DNA from: Anthopleura xanthogrammica
Taxonomy: Eukaryota; Cnidaria; Anthozoa; Actiniaria; Actiniidae
DNA length: 64,000 nt
Assembly: GCA_964019055.1 (NCBI GenBank)
Contig: OZ025223.1
Coordinates: forward strand, 310,001 to 374,000
Reading direction: 5' to 3'
Both the position numbers and the translations under genes were made by a program. Below the pieces are notes generated by a model. The model ran no database searches and was not told where the DNA came from. It worked only from the letters and a program-made list of their open reading frames with translations. Positions 1 through 11,609 of this stretch are shown here, piece by piece. How positions within the stretch are numbered: position 1 is the stretch's first letter; the number at the start of each line of letters is the position of its first letter.

Positions 1-842
1 AATACTTTCATATAATCATAATCCATCATAAATTGGCTCACTTTTCTAGCTCACAACTGAGTGAGTGCACTCAAGAATTTTACCGGCCACCAATTGATTC
101 GAGTAACATATACTCGAGCATTCATCACAATCAACAAAATCTATCTTAAAAAACAGATGTGTTTGTTGTTGAATACATCTCAGCGGGAAGTTGCCCTTGA
201 TTAAAGGTTTCACTTTCCGCACAAACAATTCCCGATAAAAAGAAAGTACATTATTATCTACATGGTTCTCCATACCTCAGTTTAGAACAAAACCGAATGT
301 TGTTTATATATGTGCAAAACTATATAATGGATACAAAAAGATTTCAATAATATATATCCTCAAATTTTATTGTAATGTGAACCTTTTTCAATTTGCTTAC
401 TTTTATCTTCCTTAATATATATGTATCTTTTGCAGTTTCCTTGTAGTTTATCTTTATTCTAATTAATATTATAAGGTCAATATTGTACGACTCTTTTTTT
501 CTTTTATTCCTTTGCTCCAAAATCTGTAAATTTATACTGTGTAATCTCCCACGATGAGACTAACTCTTGTAGAGAACACAGAGAATTTATATGTTTGAAT
601 AAAAAAAAGATTAAAGGTTTCTGGCCGCAAATTTTCAACATTTCCGAAGTCTTGCTTGAATTACGTAACTCACGTGGCCCCGAAAGACAAGTGTAACATC
701 GAGATTGAAACAATACGGCATCAAGGACCTTCAAAAAGACGACTGATGATGTTATGTAACTGATATTAAAACACATGTCCGAACCTGAGCGTTTGAGGTT
801 TAGGAAAAACAGTTACGTAATGTGAAAATGAGTCGAGAAACG
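1..842. other. No supported gene (left edge)
   Basis: AT-rich sequence. A minus-strand open frame at 46-273 (75 aa, ATG start) and another at 504-776 show no recognisable domain, no splice context and no repeated pattern, so neither is called. I see no RNA gene or clear promoter here. Confidence 0.5.
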
Positions 843-1195
843 AACTTCTTCTTCGAGTTAGTGCATTCGCTTCTCACCTCTGGGGTCTCAACTCGGCATC
901 ATAATTGAGCAGAGTTTGTTAGGTCTCTCCTCGATTCAAGAGTTTTTCTTTCTTCAAATCCACGGGTTCTGCGGTGGGTTTTTTTTGCCGTTTAAATAGA
1001 ACCTGACATGCTAAATTTCAATTCGATCTGTGAATTAGCCATGCCCTGACTTCAGGGTTCGATTTGTGAGTTAGCCATGCCCTGACTTCAGGGCTCGATT
1101 TGTGAGTTAGCCATGCCCTGACTTTGATCACAAACAGGGTGTTTTTTCAGGGTTAGATCAGCCGTTGTTTCAAGGTATCGATAAAATTTGAAGTT
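843..1195 (+). mobile_element. SINE-like element with tandem 3' units
   Basis: The left part (about 860-900) resembles the decayed tRNA-like head of other copies in this window (20.1, 28.7, 39.6, 55.1 and 59.6 kb). The right part carries the block GTGAGTTAGCCATGCCCTGA three times in tandem, about 37 bp apart (1021-1130). The minus-strand copy at 39.6 kb has the same block, also in tandem but with a 57-bp period. The 3' end reads TTGTTTCAAGGTATCGAT, close to the end of the 39.6 kb copy. Boundaries are approximate and no target-site duplication was resolved. Confidence 0.6.
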
Positions 1196-2487
1196 TTTTT
1201 CTTCTTTCGACCTAATCACTATATGATTCAATTCTGACCCACGCATTAATAGATCTACATATAAATTATTAATAGTATCCAAAAAAAACTTGTTAGATAA
1301 CTGCTACCAAATACAATGACTTGTTTCCTGTTTAGACTCAAGTGAAACAACACAAACTTTGAGCGTCGCTTCGGGGCTGATAATAAGATATAAGCAGCTA
1401 TTAACATCGAAATAAAATCCTATAACTTCATAAACACAGACAAAATCAAACCGTGCGCCTTTTCAAAAAAATCCATCATCAAAAACCGATATCGTCATAA
1501 TTTCCCCTCATTAAGTAAAAAAGTATGGTAGAGTTTAATGGACTGACAGGAAAATGCCGTTTACTGCTTACGACTTCAAATTCTACGAAGAAATATTGGT
1601 TAATTCGATGCAAGATTGATTGATAAGGCGTATACTTTTGAATATTTGAATGAATATAGTTAATATATCACCGCTAACCAAAATATAATTCTGTCTGTAT
1701 TGATCATTACAACACCTGCTCGGATACTTAAAAGCATACTTGACAACCGGGATTCTTCAGTACACATTCTGTCCCCTTCTCTAGCAGACCTACCTATACC
1801 TCGAGATAGAAGATATCCTCGTTCTATTCCAAAACTAGTCGCATTTCTGCGTTATAATCTTTCAAGAGAGGAATGGAAAATCAAATGTTGAATTCAACAA
1901 CAGCTTCATCAAAAGAAAGTATGAATGGTAAGACTTTCATCCCCAGTGTTTGTTTAGTGTTCGGTATTATAGTTACATCTATACATTGACGCCTTTTTAG
2001 TTGTACATATTGTTGCTTCTTTTCGAACCAATTTTCTTTATTCGTTTTTACGACAAATAACCAATAGATGGGTTATCTTTTCGTTTGCAAGAAAATCCAA
2101 CTTGAAGTGTTATGAAACAAATGAAAAAAGAAACGCGATCATTCATATTTGGACAAAGATGTGAGTAAACATTAGAGATTTCTGTCGTTACACGTCCATC
2201 AATTTTGGATTAAGTTACACTCGTTTACAATTCATTTCAACTATATTTGTTTTATTTTATCTCGTTTGCAACCGATCATTTTACGGTCATTTTGGCCGCT
2301 CGCTTTCGCAAGATGTCAGTGACGGTTGCAGGATGATCATGATAAGATGAATAATATCACTGGATGTTCGCATTAGCGAGGTTAAGATATCATTAAGGGT
2401 CGTATTGGTAAGGCCACATGATGGCTGTATTGAACAATTAATAAAATTACAAGTGATCGTAATATCGAAGTCTTAAGATCAGTTAGT
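1196..2487. other. No supported gene
   Basis: AT-rich single-copy-looking sequence. The plus-strand open frame near 1700-1891 does not begin with ATG and shows no motif. Degenerate copies of the neighbouring 33-bp minisatellite may start near 2395. Confidence 0.5.
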
Positions 2488-2874
2488 GGTCGTATCACCA
2501 AGGTTATAAGATTATTTGCTGGTCGTATTACCAAGGTTATAAGATTATTTGCTGGTCGTATCACCAAGGTTATAAGATTCTTTGCTGGTCGTATTACCAA
2601 GGTTATAAGATTATTTGCTGGTCGTATTACCAAGGTTATAAGATTATTTGCTGGTCGTATTACCAAGGTTATAAAATTACTTGCTGGTCGTATTACCAAG
2701 GTTATAAGATTCTTTGTTGGTCGTATTACCAAGGTTATAAGATTCTTTGTTGGTCGTATTACCAAGGTTATAAGATTCTTTGTTGGTCGTATTACCAAGG
2801 TTATAAGATTCTTTGCTGGTCGTATTACCAAGGTTATAAGATTCTTTGTTGGTCGTATTACCAAGGTTATAAGA
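2488..2874. repeat. 33-bp minisatellite, 12 copies
   Basis: The motif GGTCGTATTACCAAGG recurs exactly every 33 bp from 2488 to 2851 (12 starts). Units differ by a few substitutions (ATTATTTGCTGG versus ATTCTTTGTTGG). Because 33 is a multiple of three, minus-strand frames stay open across the array; that is a repeat artefact and not evidence for a protein. Confidence 0.95.
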
Positions 2875-3901
2875 GCTCATTCAAGTGACTTGTTAAAATA
2901 TAATCCATTTATCAGTTCTGCTTTAGAGAGCCTCGATATCTGACGACCTACTCTCCACTGACACACAGGAAATGCCCGTAGTTAAACATCGGTTCATTAA
3001 GGCAATGGGCTCGCGCAAATTTAACCGATAGATTTTCCTATAATTTTGCATATAGATAGTTTTTGAGATGGACAAAACAGAACAACAACAAAAATCGGGG
3101 GTCATCGACATAGATTTTGCGCTATGTTAGCTTGAACACGGCACTCCCCAGCGAGTCTAGAACGAAAACAACGCTTCTCAAAGTATTACGTCTAGTTTAA
3201 TTCTGGTGGCTGCAATATGAAAAACAGAGGCTTTCAGAGGTACTAAAGTAAATAAACTTCCTTGAAAAACAGTTTAATGTCACAAAGTTCAGGAAAAATG
3301 CTAAGTTTTGACATTTCCAACTTGAAAAACAGTCGAAATTACGTGCGAATGTCAAGTCTTTTTTAGATGATGTTTCACGATTTTCTCGAAAACAAACCGA
3401 TAGATTTTTTATTTTTTTCGATATGTACTAGCTTTAGTTAAAAGACATCGAATTCAGGAAAAAATTGTATAGGTCACCGTATTCATTTACAAGATATAAG
3501 TCGTAAAGCAACGCAAAATGAAGAGCGACAAACGGAAAGCACACAGGTAGCCCAATCCATGGGTTTTGTCGCGCATGCCTCGAGTCATCGAACATACACA
3601 AAATGACTGCCATGCGACTAATTGTCAAGTTATATAAATACAGTGTATTGTTTCACATTTTGGTCAATATATTATACAATTCTAAATAATAAAAAAATGC
3701 GCAGAAAGATGCGCACGAGTGCGCGAGCCCATTGCCTTAACTATGAGTATTGTATTGTATTCAAAACGCGTTCGAATGCACGAGTCTCTCGCTTATCGAC
3801 ACGAGTAGCTAGGCTAGGCGGATTAATGACCTGGAAATATATGTAATGTATGATTAACGGCCTGTTTATGATATTGAAGTTATGAAGTTATGAAATTTCA
3901 G
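2875..3901. other. No supported gene
   Basis: No coding exon, RNA gene or clear transposon recognised between the minisatellite and the GGAT array. The short open frames on both strands lack recognisable sequence features. Confidence 0.5.
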
Positions 3902-4785
3902 TGGATGGATGGATGGATGGATGGATGGATGGATGGATGGATGGATGGATGGATGGATGGATGGATGGATGGATGGATGGATGGATGGATGGATGGATGG
4001 ATGGATGGATGGATGGATGGATGGATGGATGGATGGATGGATGGATGGATGGATGGATGGATGGATGGATGGATGGATGGATGGATGGATGGATGGATGG
4101 ATGGATGGATGGATGGATGGATGGATGGATGGATGGATGGATGGATGGATGGATGGATGGATGGATGGATGGATGGATGGATGGATGGATGGATGGATGG
4201 ATGGATGGATGGATGGATGGATGGATGGATGGATGGATGGATGGATGGATGGATGGATGGATGGATGGATGGATGGATGGATGGATGGATGGATGGATGG
4301 ATGGATGGATGGATGGATGGATGGATGGATGGATGGATGGATGGATGGATGGATGGATGGATGGATGGATGGATGGATGGATGGATGGATGGATGGATGG
4401 ATGGATGGATGGATGGATGGATGGATGGATGGATGGATGGATGGATGGATGGATGGATGGATGGATGGATGGATGGATGGATGGATGGATGGATGGATGG
4501 ATGGATGGATGGATGGATGGATGGATGGATGGATGGATGGATGGATGGATGGATGGATGGATGGATGGATGGATGGATGGATGGATGGATGGATGGATGG
4601 ATGGATGGATGGATGGATGGATGGATGGATGGATGGATGGATGGATGGATGGATGGATGGATGGATGGATGGATGGATGGATGGATGGATGGATGGATGG
4701 ATGGATGGATGGATGGATGGATGGATGGATGGATGGATGGATGGATGGATGGATGGATGGATGGATGGATGGATGGATGGATGGA
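3902..4785. repeat. Perfect (GGAT)n tetranucleotide array, about 221 copies
   Basis: An uninterrupted tetranucleotide run of 884 bp with no visible substitution. All frames on both strands are open (WMDG and HPSI periodic peptides), which explains the roughly 300-aa open frames here; they are not genes. Perfect purity at this length implies recent expansion or continuing length change. The assembled length may not be the true allele length. Confidence 0.98.
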
Positions 4786-5407
4786 GTTCTATGGGATTCA
4801 TTCATTGATTTTCCCGTTGATCAGTGGCATTCAAATGTCCTTCTTTATTTTTTTTGTGCCTTGAGTGCCTAATGGTATCCGTAGATACATTCGTTGTCAA
4901 TGCTCTCTAAAAAGCCATTTGCTCAAAAGTCCAGGTGACAAAGCATGCAGGAGAAACAAAGGAGCACTTACTAAACGGCAGAAGCGAAGAAAACATCTGC
5001 ATGAAAAATAGAGGGGGAAAAACCACACGCAATACGCTGTCTTAAAAAATACTGAATATTACCGTTATTTCATCAGATGTAACAAGGTACTCTAATCTAA
5101 ACTCTTGGGACGGTGAGAGAACACCAGAGAAGAGTAGTTTCTAAAGAGTCCACTAAGCATCCCAAGTATTAACATCAAATCTAAAGTGTCTACTAAAACA
5201 AAAAATAACAAGCGCTCAAACTGAAGAAACTGAAATTCTGTTTTATTTTTCGAAAAGTGCAAATGTAGAGCGCGCGAGCGGAAAAAGATACTTACATCTA
5301 CAGTGGCATTTCGCCCAATCAAGGCTCAGTTATTTTATTGAAAAAATCAAAAATCTTTAACCATAAATACGTAAACTCAAAATTAAATTACAATCCTTTG
5401 TTCGCAG
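4786..5407. other. Upstream flank of the GPCR exon
   Basis: No ATG lies in frame with the GPCR before its first membrane helix, so this stretch is probably intron ending in the pyrimidine-rich acceptor at 5392-5407 (TTTGTTCGCAG). The exon encoding the receptor N-terminus was not identified here or further upstream. Confidence 0.45.
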
Positions 5408-6474
5408 ACACTTCAGCAGCTGCAGTTATTCCATATATTCTTCTTCCTCATCTCAATCCAGTCGCCGTAGCTTGTTTCACGGTCGCATATGCCATCATCA
5501 TTCCCACATCACTGGCGGGTAACATCATGAATATCTACGCTATCAGAAGAAATCCAACTCTAAAAACAACGACAAACTTCCTCATCTTGAACCTTTGCAG
5601 CGCGGACCTCATTACCACCTTGTTGAGCTGTCCTTACAGAATCGCTTCGTTGTTCGTCGGTAAAAGATGGTTTCAAGGATCCTTTGCTGATTTCTTTTGC
5701 AAGTTTTTGCCCTACTCCAAAAATGTGACTTTAACTGCATCTATTGTGACCCTGGTGCTGATCTCAATCGACAGATTCTATTCTGTATACTACCCTACAA
5801 AGAGATCACCAATCGCAACCCATAAGAGAAAACTTGTTTTGGTTACCTGGATCTCATCGATTGTACTCCCAATACTAACCTACATCGAACAAAAAAACAA
5901 GCTCTTCGCCGACGGCAATTATTACTGTTATTACAAATCTATTCTTGGCTCGGTAGCTTTAAGTACAATAGTTGGTTACGCAATAATCAAAACATTCCTG
6001 TTCTTTTCTGTACCCATCGCAATCATGTGCACCTTGTACACCTTCATTTACAATAAACTATGGAACAGAGTAGTTATAGGAAGCAGCTTACAACATGTGG
6101 CCGTTAACAAACGCGTTACCATGGCAATGGTTGCCATAGTCACTAATTTTATCATATGTTGGCTCCCACTTGAGGTGTGCACGTACCTTGACTTTATTTA
6201 CCAATATTCGTCCGGGAATATGGCACATGCAAAAGTATTCAGTTACTGGATTTGGAATATGAACAGCGCGACAAATCCCTGGCTGTACGCTTACTTTAAT
6301 AAAGCGCTAAGACTGCAGCACGTCAACCTACTCACCGACCTCACAACCTTCTTTTCGCACAGAAGAGGGAGAGTCAACAATCAAATCCAAGTTGCGGAGT
6401 CGACTCGAGGGGAGAAGAACGCTGGCTCGTTGTCTGCAGGCGCAAATGGATCAACCGCAACCGCACCGCTTTAG
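5408..6474 (+). CDS. Class A (rhodopsin-like) GPCR, main coding exon, 5' end missing
   Basis: One long exon encodes all seven membrane helices and the cytoplasmic tail. Counting residues from the open frame at 5338: TM1 about 43-66 with Asn in GNIMN; TM2 79-101 with LCSAD; Cys121 at the top of TM3, pairing by family rule with Cys197 in extracellular loop 2; DRF in place of DRY at the end of TM3 (145-147); TM4 166-184; TM5 213-237; TM6 with CWLP (274-277); TM7 with NPWLY (313-317), the NPxxY motif. These motifs place it in class A, most like peptide or orphan receptors; the ligand cannot be read from sequence. The frame is open back to 5338, but that codon is TTG and the first in-frame ATG falls inside TM1. 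The start must therefore lie in an upstream exon, and 5407 is a good acceptor (phase 1). The tail is Ser/Gly/Ala-rich and ends at TAG 6472-6474. Confidence 0.88.
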
Positions 6475-7615
6475 GATCTCCCACATTCAAGAAAAGGGCA
6501 GACATTTTTAGGTTAAAAATTGATTAAAATTACAACAGATTCGCTTTGACGCAATAGATTATGTTTTTCGTTTCTTCCGTAGCAGCTAGGACGTCAGATC
6601 GATGTTGTCATGGTTACGTATGACGTAAGGAACCAGGAAACGATTAAGACACTTTGAGTGTTGGTGTATCTTTTCTTTCATAAGTAACATAAAATAGATT
6701 TAATTGAAATATTCCGTACACTATATAAATCAAATATAAATATTAACTGCTATAATCTATTTGATCTGAAATTACTGTTTATCATCAAACTTTCTTCTTC
6801 GCTACATTAAAGAATTGCATTATTTGGACTATCACACCAGAGCAGGTGTTGGTGATGTTGGTAATAATGCAATAAAAAGCAGTTAATATGTAAAGCACGT
6901 CTCAGTAAAGCGTTATATTTTCTTCAACCGTAGTGGCTGAAAGAAATTTTTCTCTTTAATAACATGAGTATTTTCTATATTTTTTCTGCTATTCGTGATT
7001 CTCTTGTGTATTCTTGATCCTTTTGTAATTGTCTATTGTTTTTGATCTTGTTATCTATAATATATTATTTGCTTTTCTCATTCAGTTATAGTCAATATTG
7101 TATATAAATAGTTACCTAGATAAGCCCCAAGGTTATTGTAATTAGCTTGCTACCAATTTAGTTCTAAGTTTTAAATATTTTTCTTGAATATATTGTATTA
7201 AAGGTTGTAAATAAAATTTTGTTGTTGTTGTTGTTGTTGGCTGACTGTTGCAAGGCAACTCTACTACAATTCAGTCCTTCTCTCAACACCAAGACGATGG
7301 AATTTCATTATAGCCGATTCTAAGATGATAACAACTGAGGAAGTTTCAACATATCCTGGACCTTTTGTTTCTGTTCTCTTCATGATAATAAACTAGATAT
7401 GAAAGCCAAGCACATTTAGAAACCCCCTTTCATGTTCTTAGGGAAGAAGTAGACCGGCTTTATCGATGGTTTTCGCCGGAGGATCAATGAGAAGAGTAGT
7501 CAAGAGGAAGTTCATCAGCTTGTTGTGTTTCTCAGTGGCTTATCAATACAGTATGTTAGACGTGTCCAGGAAGATCATCCTTCCTTGAGGAAGAGATTTC
7601 TGATTGGTCGATATC
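6475..7615. other. GPCR 3' flank, no other gene
   Basis: AT-rich 3' sequence. At 6604-6617 is GTTGTCATGGTTAC, resembling an RFX X-box, next to ATGACGTAAG, resembling a CRE. Around 7100-7240 an AATAAA followed by repeated TTG triplets looks like the tail of a non-LTR retroelement. No coding segment was recognised. Confidence 0.4.
6871..6876 (+). promoter_or_regulatory. Candidate polyadenylation signal for the GPCR
   Basis: AATAAA about 400 bp after the GPCR stop codon. A second AATAAA at about 7210 sits just before a (TTG)n tract and may belong to a retroelement tail. Confidence 0.45.
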
Positions 7616-7885
7616 GATAGCCAATGAGAGTACGGACAATGATTCTGTCGTCAACGATATTGATAGCCAATCAGAGTACAGACAATGATTCTGTCATCAA
7701 CGACATTGATAGCCAATCAGAGTTCAGACAATGATCCTGTCATCAACGACATTGATAGCCAATCAGAGTTCAGACAATGATCCTGTCGTCAACGACATTG
7801 ATAGCCAATGAGAGTACAGACAATGATTCTGTCATCAACGACATTAGCCAATGAGAGTACAGACAATGGTTCTGTCGTCAACGAG
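7616..7885. repeat. 46-bp tandem repeat, 5-6 copies
   Basis: The motif GATAGCCAATSAGAGT followed by ACAATGATTCTGTC recurs at 7616, 7662, 7708, 7754 and 7800 (46-bp spacing). A shortened sixth copy follows near 7842. Substitutions between units are few. Confidence 0.92.
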
Positions 7886-9805
7886 CATGCACCACGCTAT
7901 ATACGTATGTCTCTGTGGCTTGATTCGGTCGTGGGTGTTAAATTAAGACTTTGCTGTGTAAATGTAAGTGGTTATCTCAGTGAAGCAATCATTGTACGTG
8001 TAATCCGTCTACTAAACTACATTGCTTAATTCACAAGTGCAAGGGCTTAGAACTACACAGTAAGTGACGAAGGTTAGTAGGTTAAGTAGGAGCTATGAAA
8101 TCTACTTGAACGTAGTGTTGCTGAACGTCACTTCCTAATCAATAACTACTGCTGAACATGAGAACCAAGTTACTTTATACCATAACAACAACAGATACTA
8201 CTGGTGCTGCTGCTGCTGCTGCTGCTGCTACTACTACTATACTACTTATAACCTCCTTTTTCTCGAGAGTGATTCAAAACCAAGCATTAGTTATTGCCAT
8301 ATTAAATAAATAAATTTGCGCAAGAGAGTATATGAAAAAGAATGGATGAAATATCAGAAAAAAACGAATGTTGAATATTTTTTTTAATCTCACGTGCGTC
8401 GCATTGGTCTTCCCGTGCAAGTTTTACTATCAGATTGTTCAGGTGTTCCTACGAAAACATCTCGTCCTTTTTACGATATCTGTTAAGTAGTTCGCGTACA
8501 GTTCAGTACCCTAATACTCATCACAAGTGTTTTATCAGGTTTGTAATCAGTGCGTAGGCAGGACCCATCACGGCTTTCCCTCATCGCGCGCAGGTGGATA
8601 ACGTTCGGTTCTTTGCCGGTGGAATTCTCCTTTCGATTTCCCTTTTTTCAGTTTTCTTGCTGTTTAATATTTTCCGTTGTTTTTTTATTTACTTTTGCTC
8701 CTTTCTTTTCTCTCTTTTTTCCTTTTCTTCCCTTCCTTTTCGCTTCCTTTCTTTCCTCCCCCGCCCCCCACTTAAATTGTAGTTATTAAATATTCAGTTT
8801 TGCTTCATGACTGATATGAAAATACTTCAAGTTGTGTCAGAGAATCCGACTATTAAAATTGTATCCAACGATAAAAATTGCAAAGAAAATAATTCACGCT
8901 TTTGGAACAAAAAAGACAGAAACAAAAGAAAAAAGAAAGAACGAAAAATATAATGATAAAACATAGAATTTATTAGACATATCTATATCGTAAAAACAGT
9001 ACAGTAATTTAGGTTATAATTCCTAAAACACTAGTCTGTATCACGAACTGATGAGTTTAATTTAGTTTAAAGTTATGTTCAAAGTAGAAAATGAAATATA
9101 GAGGCAAACTAAACTTCATCGCACTTTAATAGATGTTGACACGAGGTAGAGGTGGGTCCTCTAGTGGGAGAAGCATAAAACGACAATTATAAACGCGTTT
9201 TTCACGCACGATTCGACTATTAAAATTTCGTTTAATTTGTACATGTTAACTGACATTCAAAACAACTTGATTGATTGACGTAACTTGCTGAAGTGCTGAC
9301 ATGAACTAAACTGTCTCCGTCCTTGTTACAGTAACCTAGTAACTTGCTTACAGCTTTAACTATACGTATACTAAGGCAACAGAAATCTCCGCTCTGAGAC
9401 TTGAGACCTGCCTCTCTTTTGGCTGGACTACATGTTGTGTATTTGTCCATCCTAGAGCGTGGACGCTTGACGCCCGTTCGATAATTACCATATCCGAGAA
9501 GTCGCCTGCACAGTTTAAGGTTTATTTTAGTGCTGGTCAGCTGTGATGGCCAAGAAAACCCGTCGTACAGGACTCAATGCAAACAAGAATGAACTTGGCT
9601 GAAATGATTCTTGATTTCCAAACGCATTTCCTGGAACCATATTGTTATGTAATCTAGCTAACCTTGAGTAATCTTCAAATGAGTCACACTGAATGCGTAA
9701 TCACCATCTGGTCTTTGCGCAATTGAATCTTTAAGTTACGATGCATGAAAATGGCGGGAAACTCCATGACAACTTTCCTTGATGAAGTCCAGTGTTGAAT
9801 AATTT
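7886..9805. other. No supported gene; CTG and pyrimidine tracts
   Basis: Contains a short (GCT)n/(ACT)n run at about 8206-8236 and a pyrimidine-rich tract at 8630-8770. The open frames over the pyrimidine tract are composition artefacts. A TTTATT at about 9520 could be a minus-strand AATAAA serving the candidate exon at 9806-10183. Confidence 0.45.
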
Positions 9806-10183
9806 TCACCACATGAAACCTGCCTCTTGAAATTCTTCATTTCCCAGTAGCTTTTCTTTTGCCCTCAAAGCTTCCATAAGACCATGTCTGAACTGCGCAT
9901 GACTGATACTAGTCCTTGCAGACGGGCCATGGTAGACGGCGCAAAATGCCTCGTCATATAACTCAGCACAGGACTTCACAATTTGTTCTTCTTTCCTGTA
10001 CTCTTCAAGTATTTCTTGTACAAACATTTTCCTTGCCTCGGAGGTCGTACTTAGCTGTCCTTCTGTTGCAGGACTCTGAACTTTCTGAGTCAAATTCAAG
10101 TTCAACATCTGTGTCATGAAGAAGATATCCAAACTTGAAAATCGGGAAGATTTGAAAAAACTGTTGAAACCTCCTGTTACCAT
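9806..10183 (-). CDS. Candidate minus-strand terminal exon, unknown protein
   Basis: The open frame has an ATG at 10183 and a stop at 9806. Its last 80 or so residues look coding: a charged, amphipathic stretch (EARKMFVQEILEEYRKEE), then AELYDEAFCAVYHG, ending in a helix-like segment rich in Glu, Ala and Lys. The first 40 residues look less coding, so the true exon may begin at an internal acceptor (several AG sites at about 10060-10100 on this strand). A possible polyadenylation signal lies about 280 bp further on this strand. No family recognised. It may join the candidates at 14.4-15.1 kb as one minus-strand gene, but no connecting exon was proven. Confidence 0.3.
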   Translation of the reverse strand: MVTGGFNSFFKSSRFSSLDIFFMTQMLNLNLTQKVQSPATEGQLSTTSEARKMFVQEILEEYRKEEQIVKSCAELYDEAFCAVYHGPSARTSISHAQFRHGLMEALRAKEKLLGNEEFQEAGFMW

Positions 10184-11609
10184 ACCATACTTGGCACGCC
10201 AAATATTTTGTGTTTATAACACGAACTTCGATTATCAGGTTATATAGGACTCGCAACGCCATGATGATGAGGTCAAAACAATGTCGAAATCTGAAATTCA
10301 TCGAGCGTTTCCCAATTTGTGACATCACATGAAAACTCTTCTCTGCGTGGAGCAATATACGAAGCGGGATCTAGAACCATGAACGACAGAAATCGAGATC
10401 ACGTCATCTACGCTGGCTTTGACGATTTCGTTACAAAACTGTAACTGAAATACCTTAAAGAATTACTAAGGTTACTTTCCGCCCTCTTACAAGTAATTTC
10501 ATAATTCAGAAAGGGAGGTTTTGAGATTTGTTTAAACGATTTCTGCCTTGTACGTGAATTTAATGTACGCACTGACCAACCCAAGAGTTCAAAGTTAAGG
10601 CATATATTACTTGATTGTAAAAGATAGTCTTTTATTTTTAATAATCTATATATAAACATGATCATTTATTTTCCGTGAGCCGCTACAACAATTAACGCTT
10701 TAGAAAAAATTTCGGATATGACGACAAGGACTTGAGAGTTTTTGTTTTTAATCTTGTGGACTTTTTGTATCGTGTCAAGAAGGGCTAGAGGATCTAGTGA
10801 TAACCAAGACAATTTTAGAAAAAAATAGAATTTGCATATTGTGAGATGGAAGATGAAAGAAAATTGCCCTCACCTGCTGTGAGGGAGATCAAGTTTTTTC
10901 TGGATTGTGTTTCGTTGTATTTTTTGATTCGATTTTCATTGGTTTTGTAAGAAATTATTTCGAGAATGCGATAATGAAGATAAACGTTAGATACCTGGTA
11001 GTTCATTCTCGATTGGTTTTGAATACTTCGTTTTGATCTCTCTTTAAAATAATTTTAATAGGAATACGCTGCTAACGCTACTGAACCTCCGTCATCTGGA
11101 CTTGGTAGCCACGCTCTGTTATAGACACAGGGATCCCAACTTATCTGAACTGCCATGATCAATGACGTTTAAAGTGCATCTGAGTATATTGATACTGATT
11201 CTTTTATGCGTGCGTACTATTAGTGTTTAGATTTTTGTTCACGGCGGTTTTTAGAGGTAGAAAGATTCTGCTCCAAGAAGGTCGTAGAGAATTAAAATGC
11301 CGAATGCGCATTGAGTGGTTTTCTTCAAACCGCAAACAATATTCTGCACTGTACTCACTATCTGCACTGTAGTCGTAACGATGGCGTAGCCATAACTACA
11401 AGTTGTGGCTGGATGATAAATTATAATGGGAAGCCATTTCAATGTCCCGGAGTCATATAAAAAGTCATAAAAAAGTCATATATCTCGCAGAATTCCAGGA
11501 GGTTAATGGCAAGATTTGCTTTAATTTTTTTATACATCACGTTTACTTCAACTTTTTTCTCTAAATTTTTGAAAACGCGTGTTTTTGTATTCGGAAGAGA
11601 CTTGGAGCT
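10184..11609. other. No supported gene
   Basis: AT-rich stretch with short random frames. A fragment at 11400-11445 (GGGAAGCCATTTCAATGT) is related to the compound repeat that follows at 11.6-12.8 kb. Confidence 0.45.

Noticed and set aside
46..273. 75-aa minus-strand open frame near the left edge
   Set aside because: It has an ATG start, but there is no domain, splice or neighbour support; too short to claim.
2488..2874. CRISPR-like array
   Set aside because: Units are contiguous 33-bp tandem repeats without unique spacers, in an animal genome.
3866..4872. Open frames of about 300 residues on both strands (WMDG and HPSI periods)
   Set aside because: Translations of a pure tetranucleotide repeat; every frame is open by arithmetic.
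10005..10355. 116-aa minus-strand frame overlapping the 9806-10183 candidate
   Set aside because: The short acidic stretch (DTDVELEFDSESSE) looks coding, but the frame conflicts with the better candidate; left unresolved.
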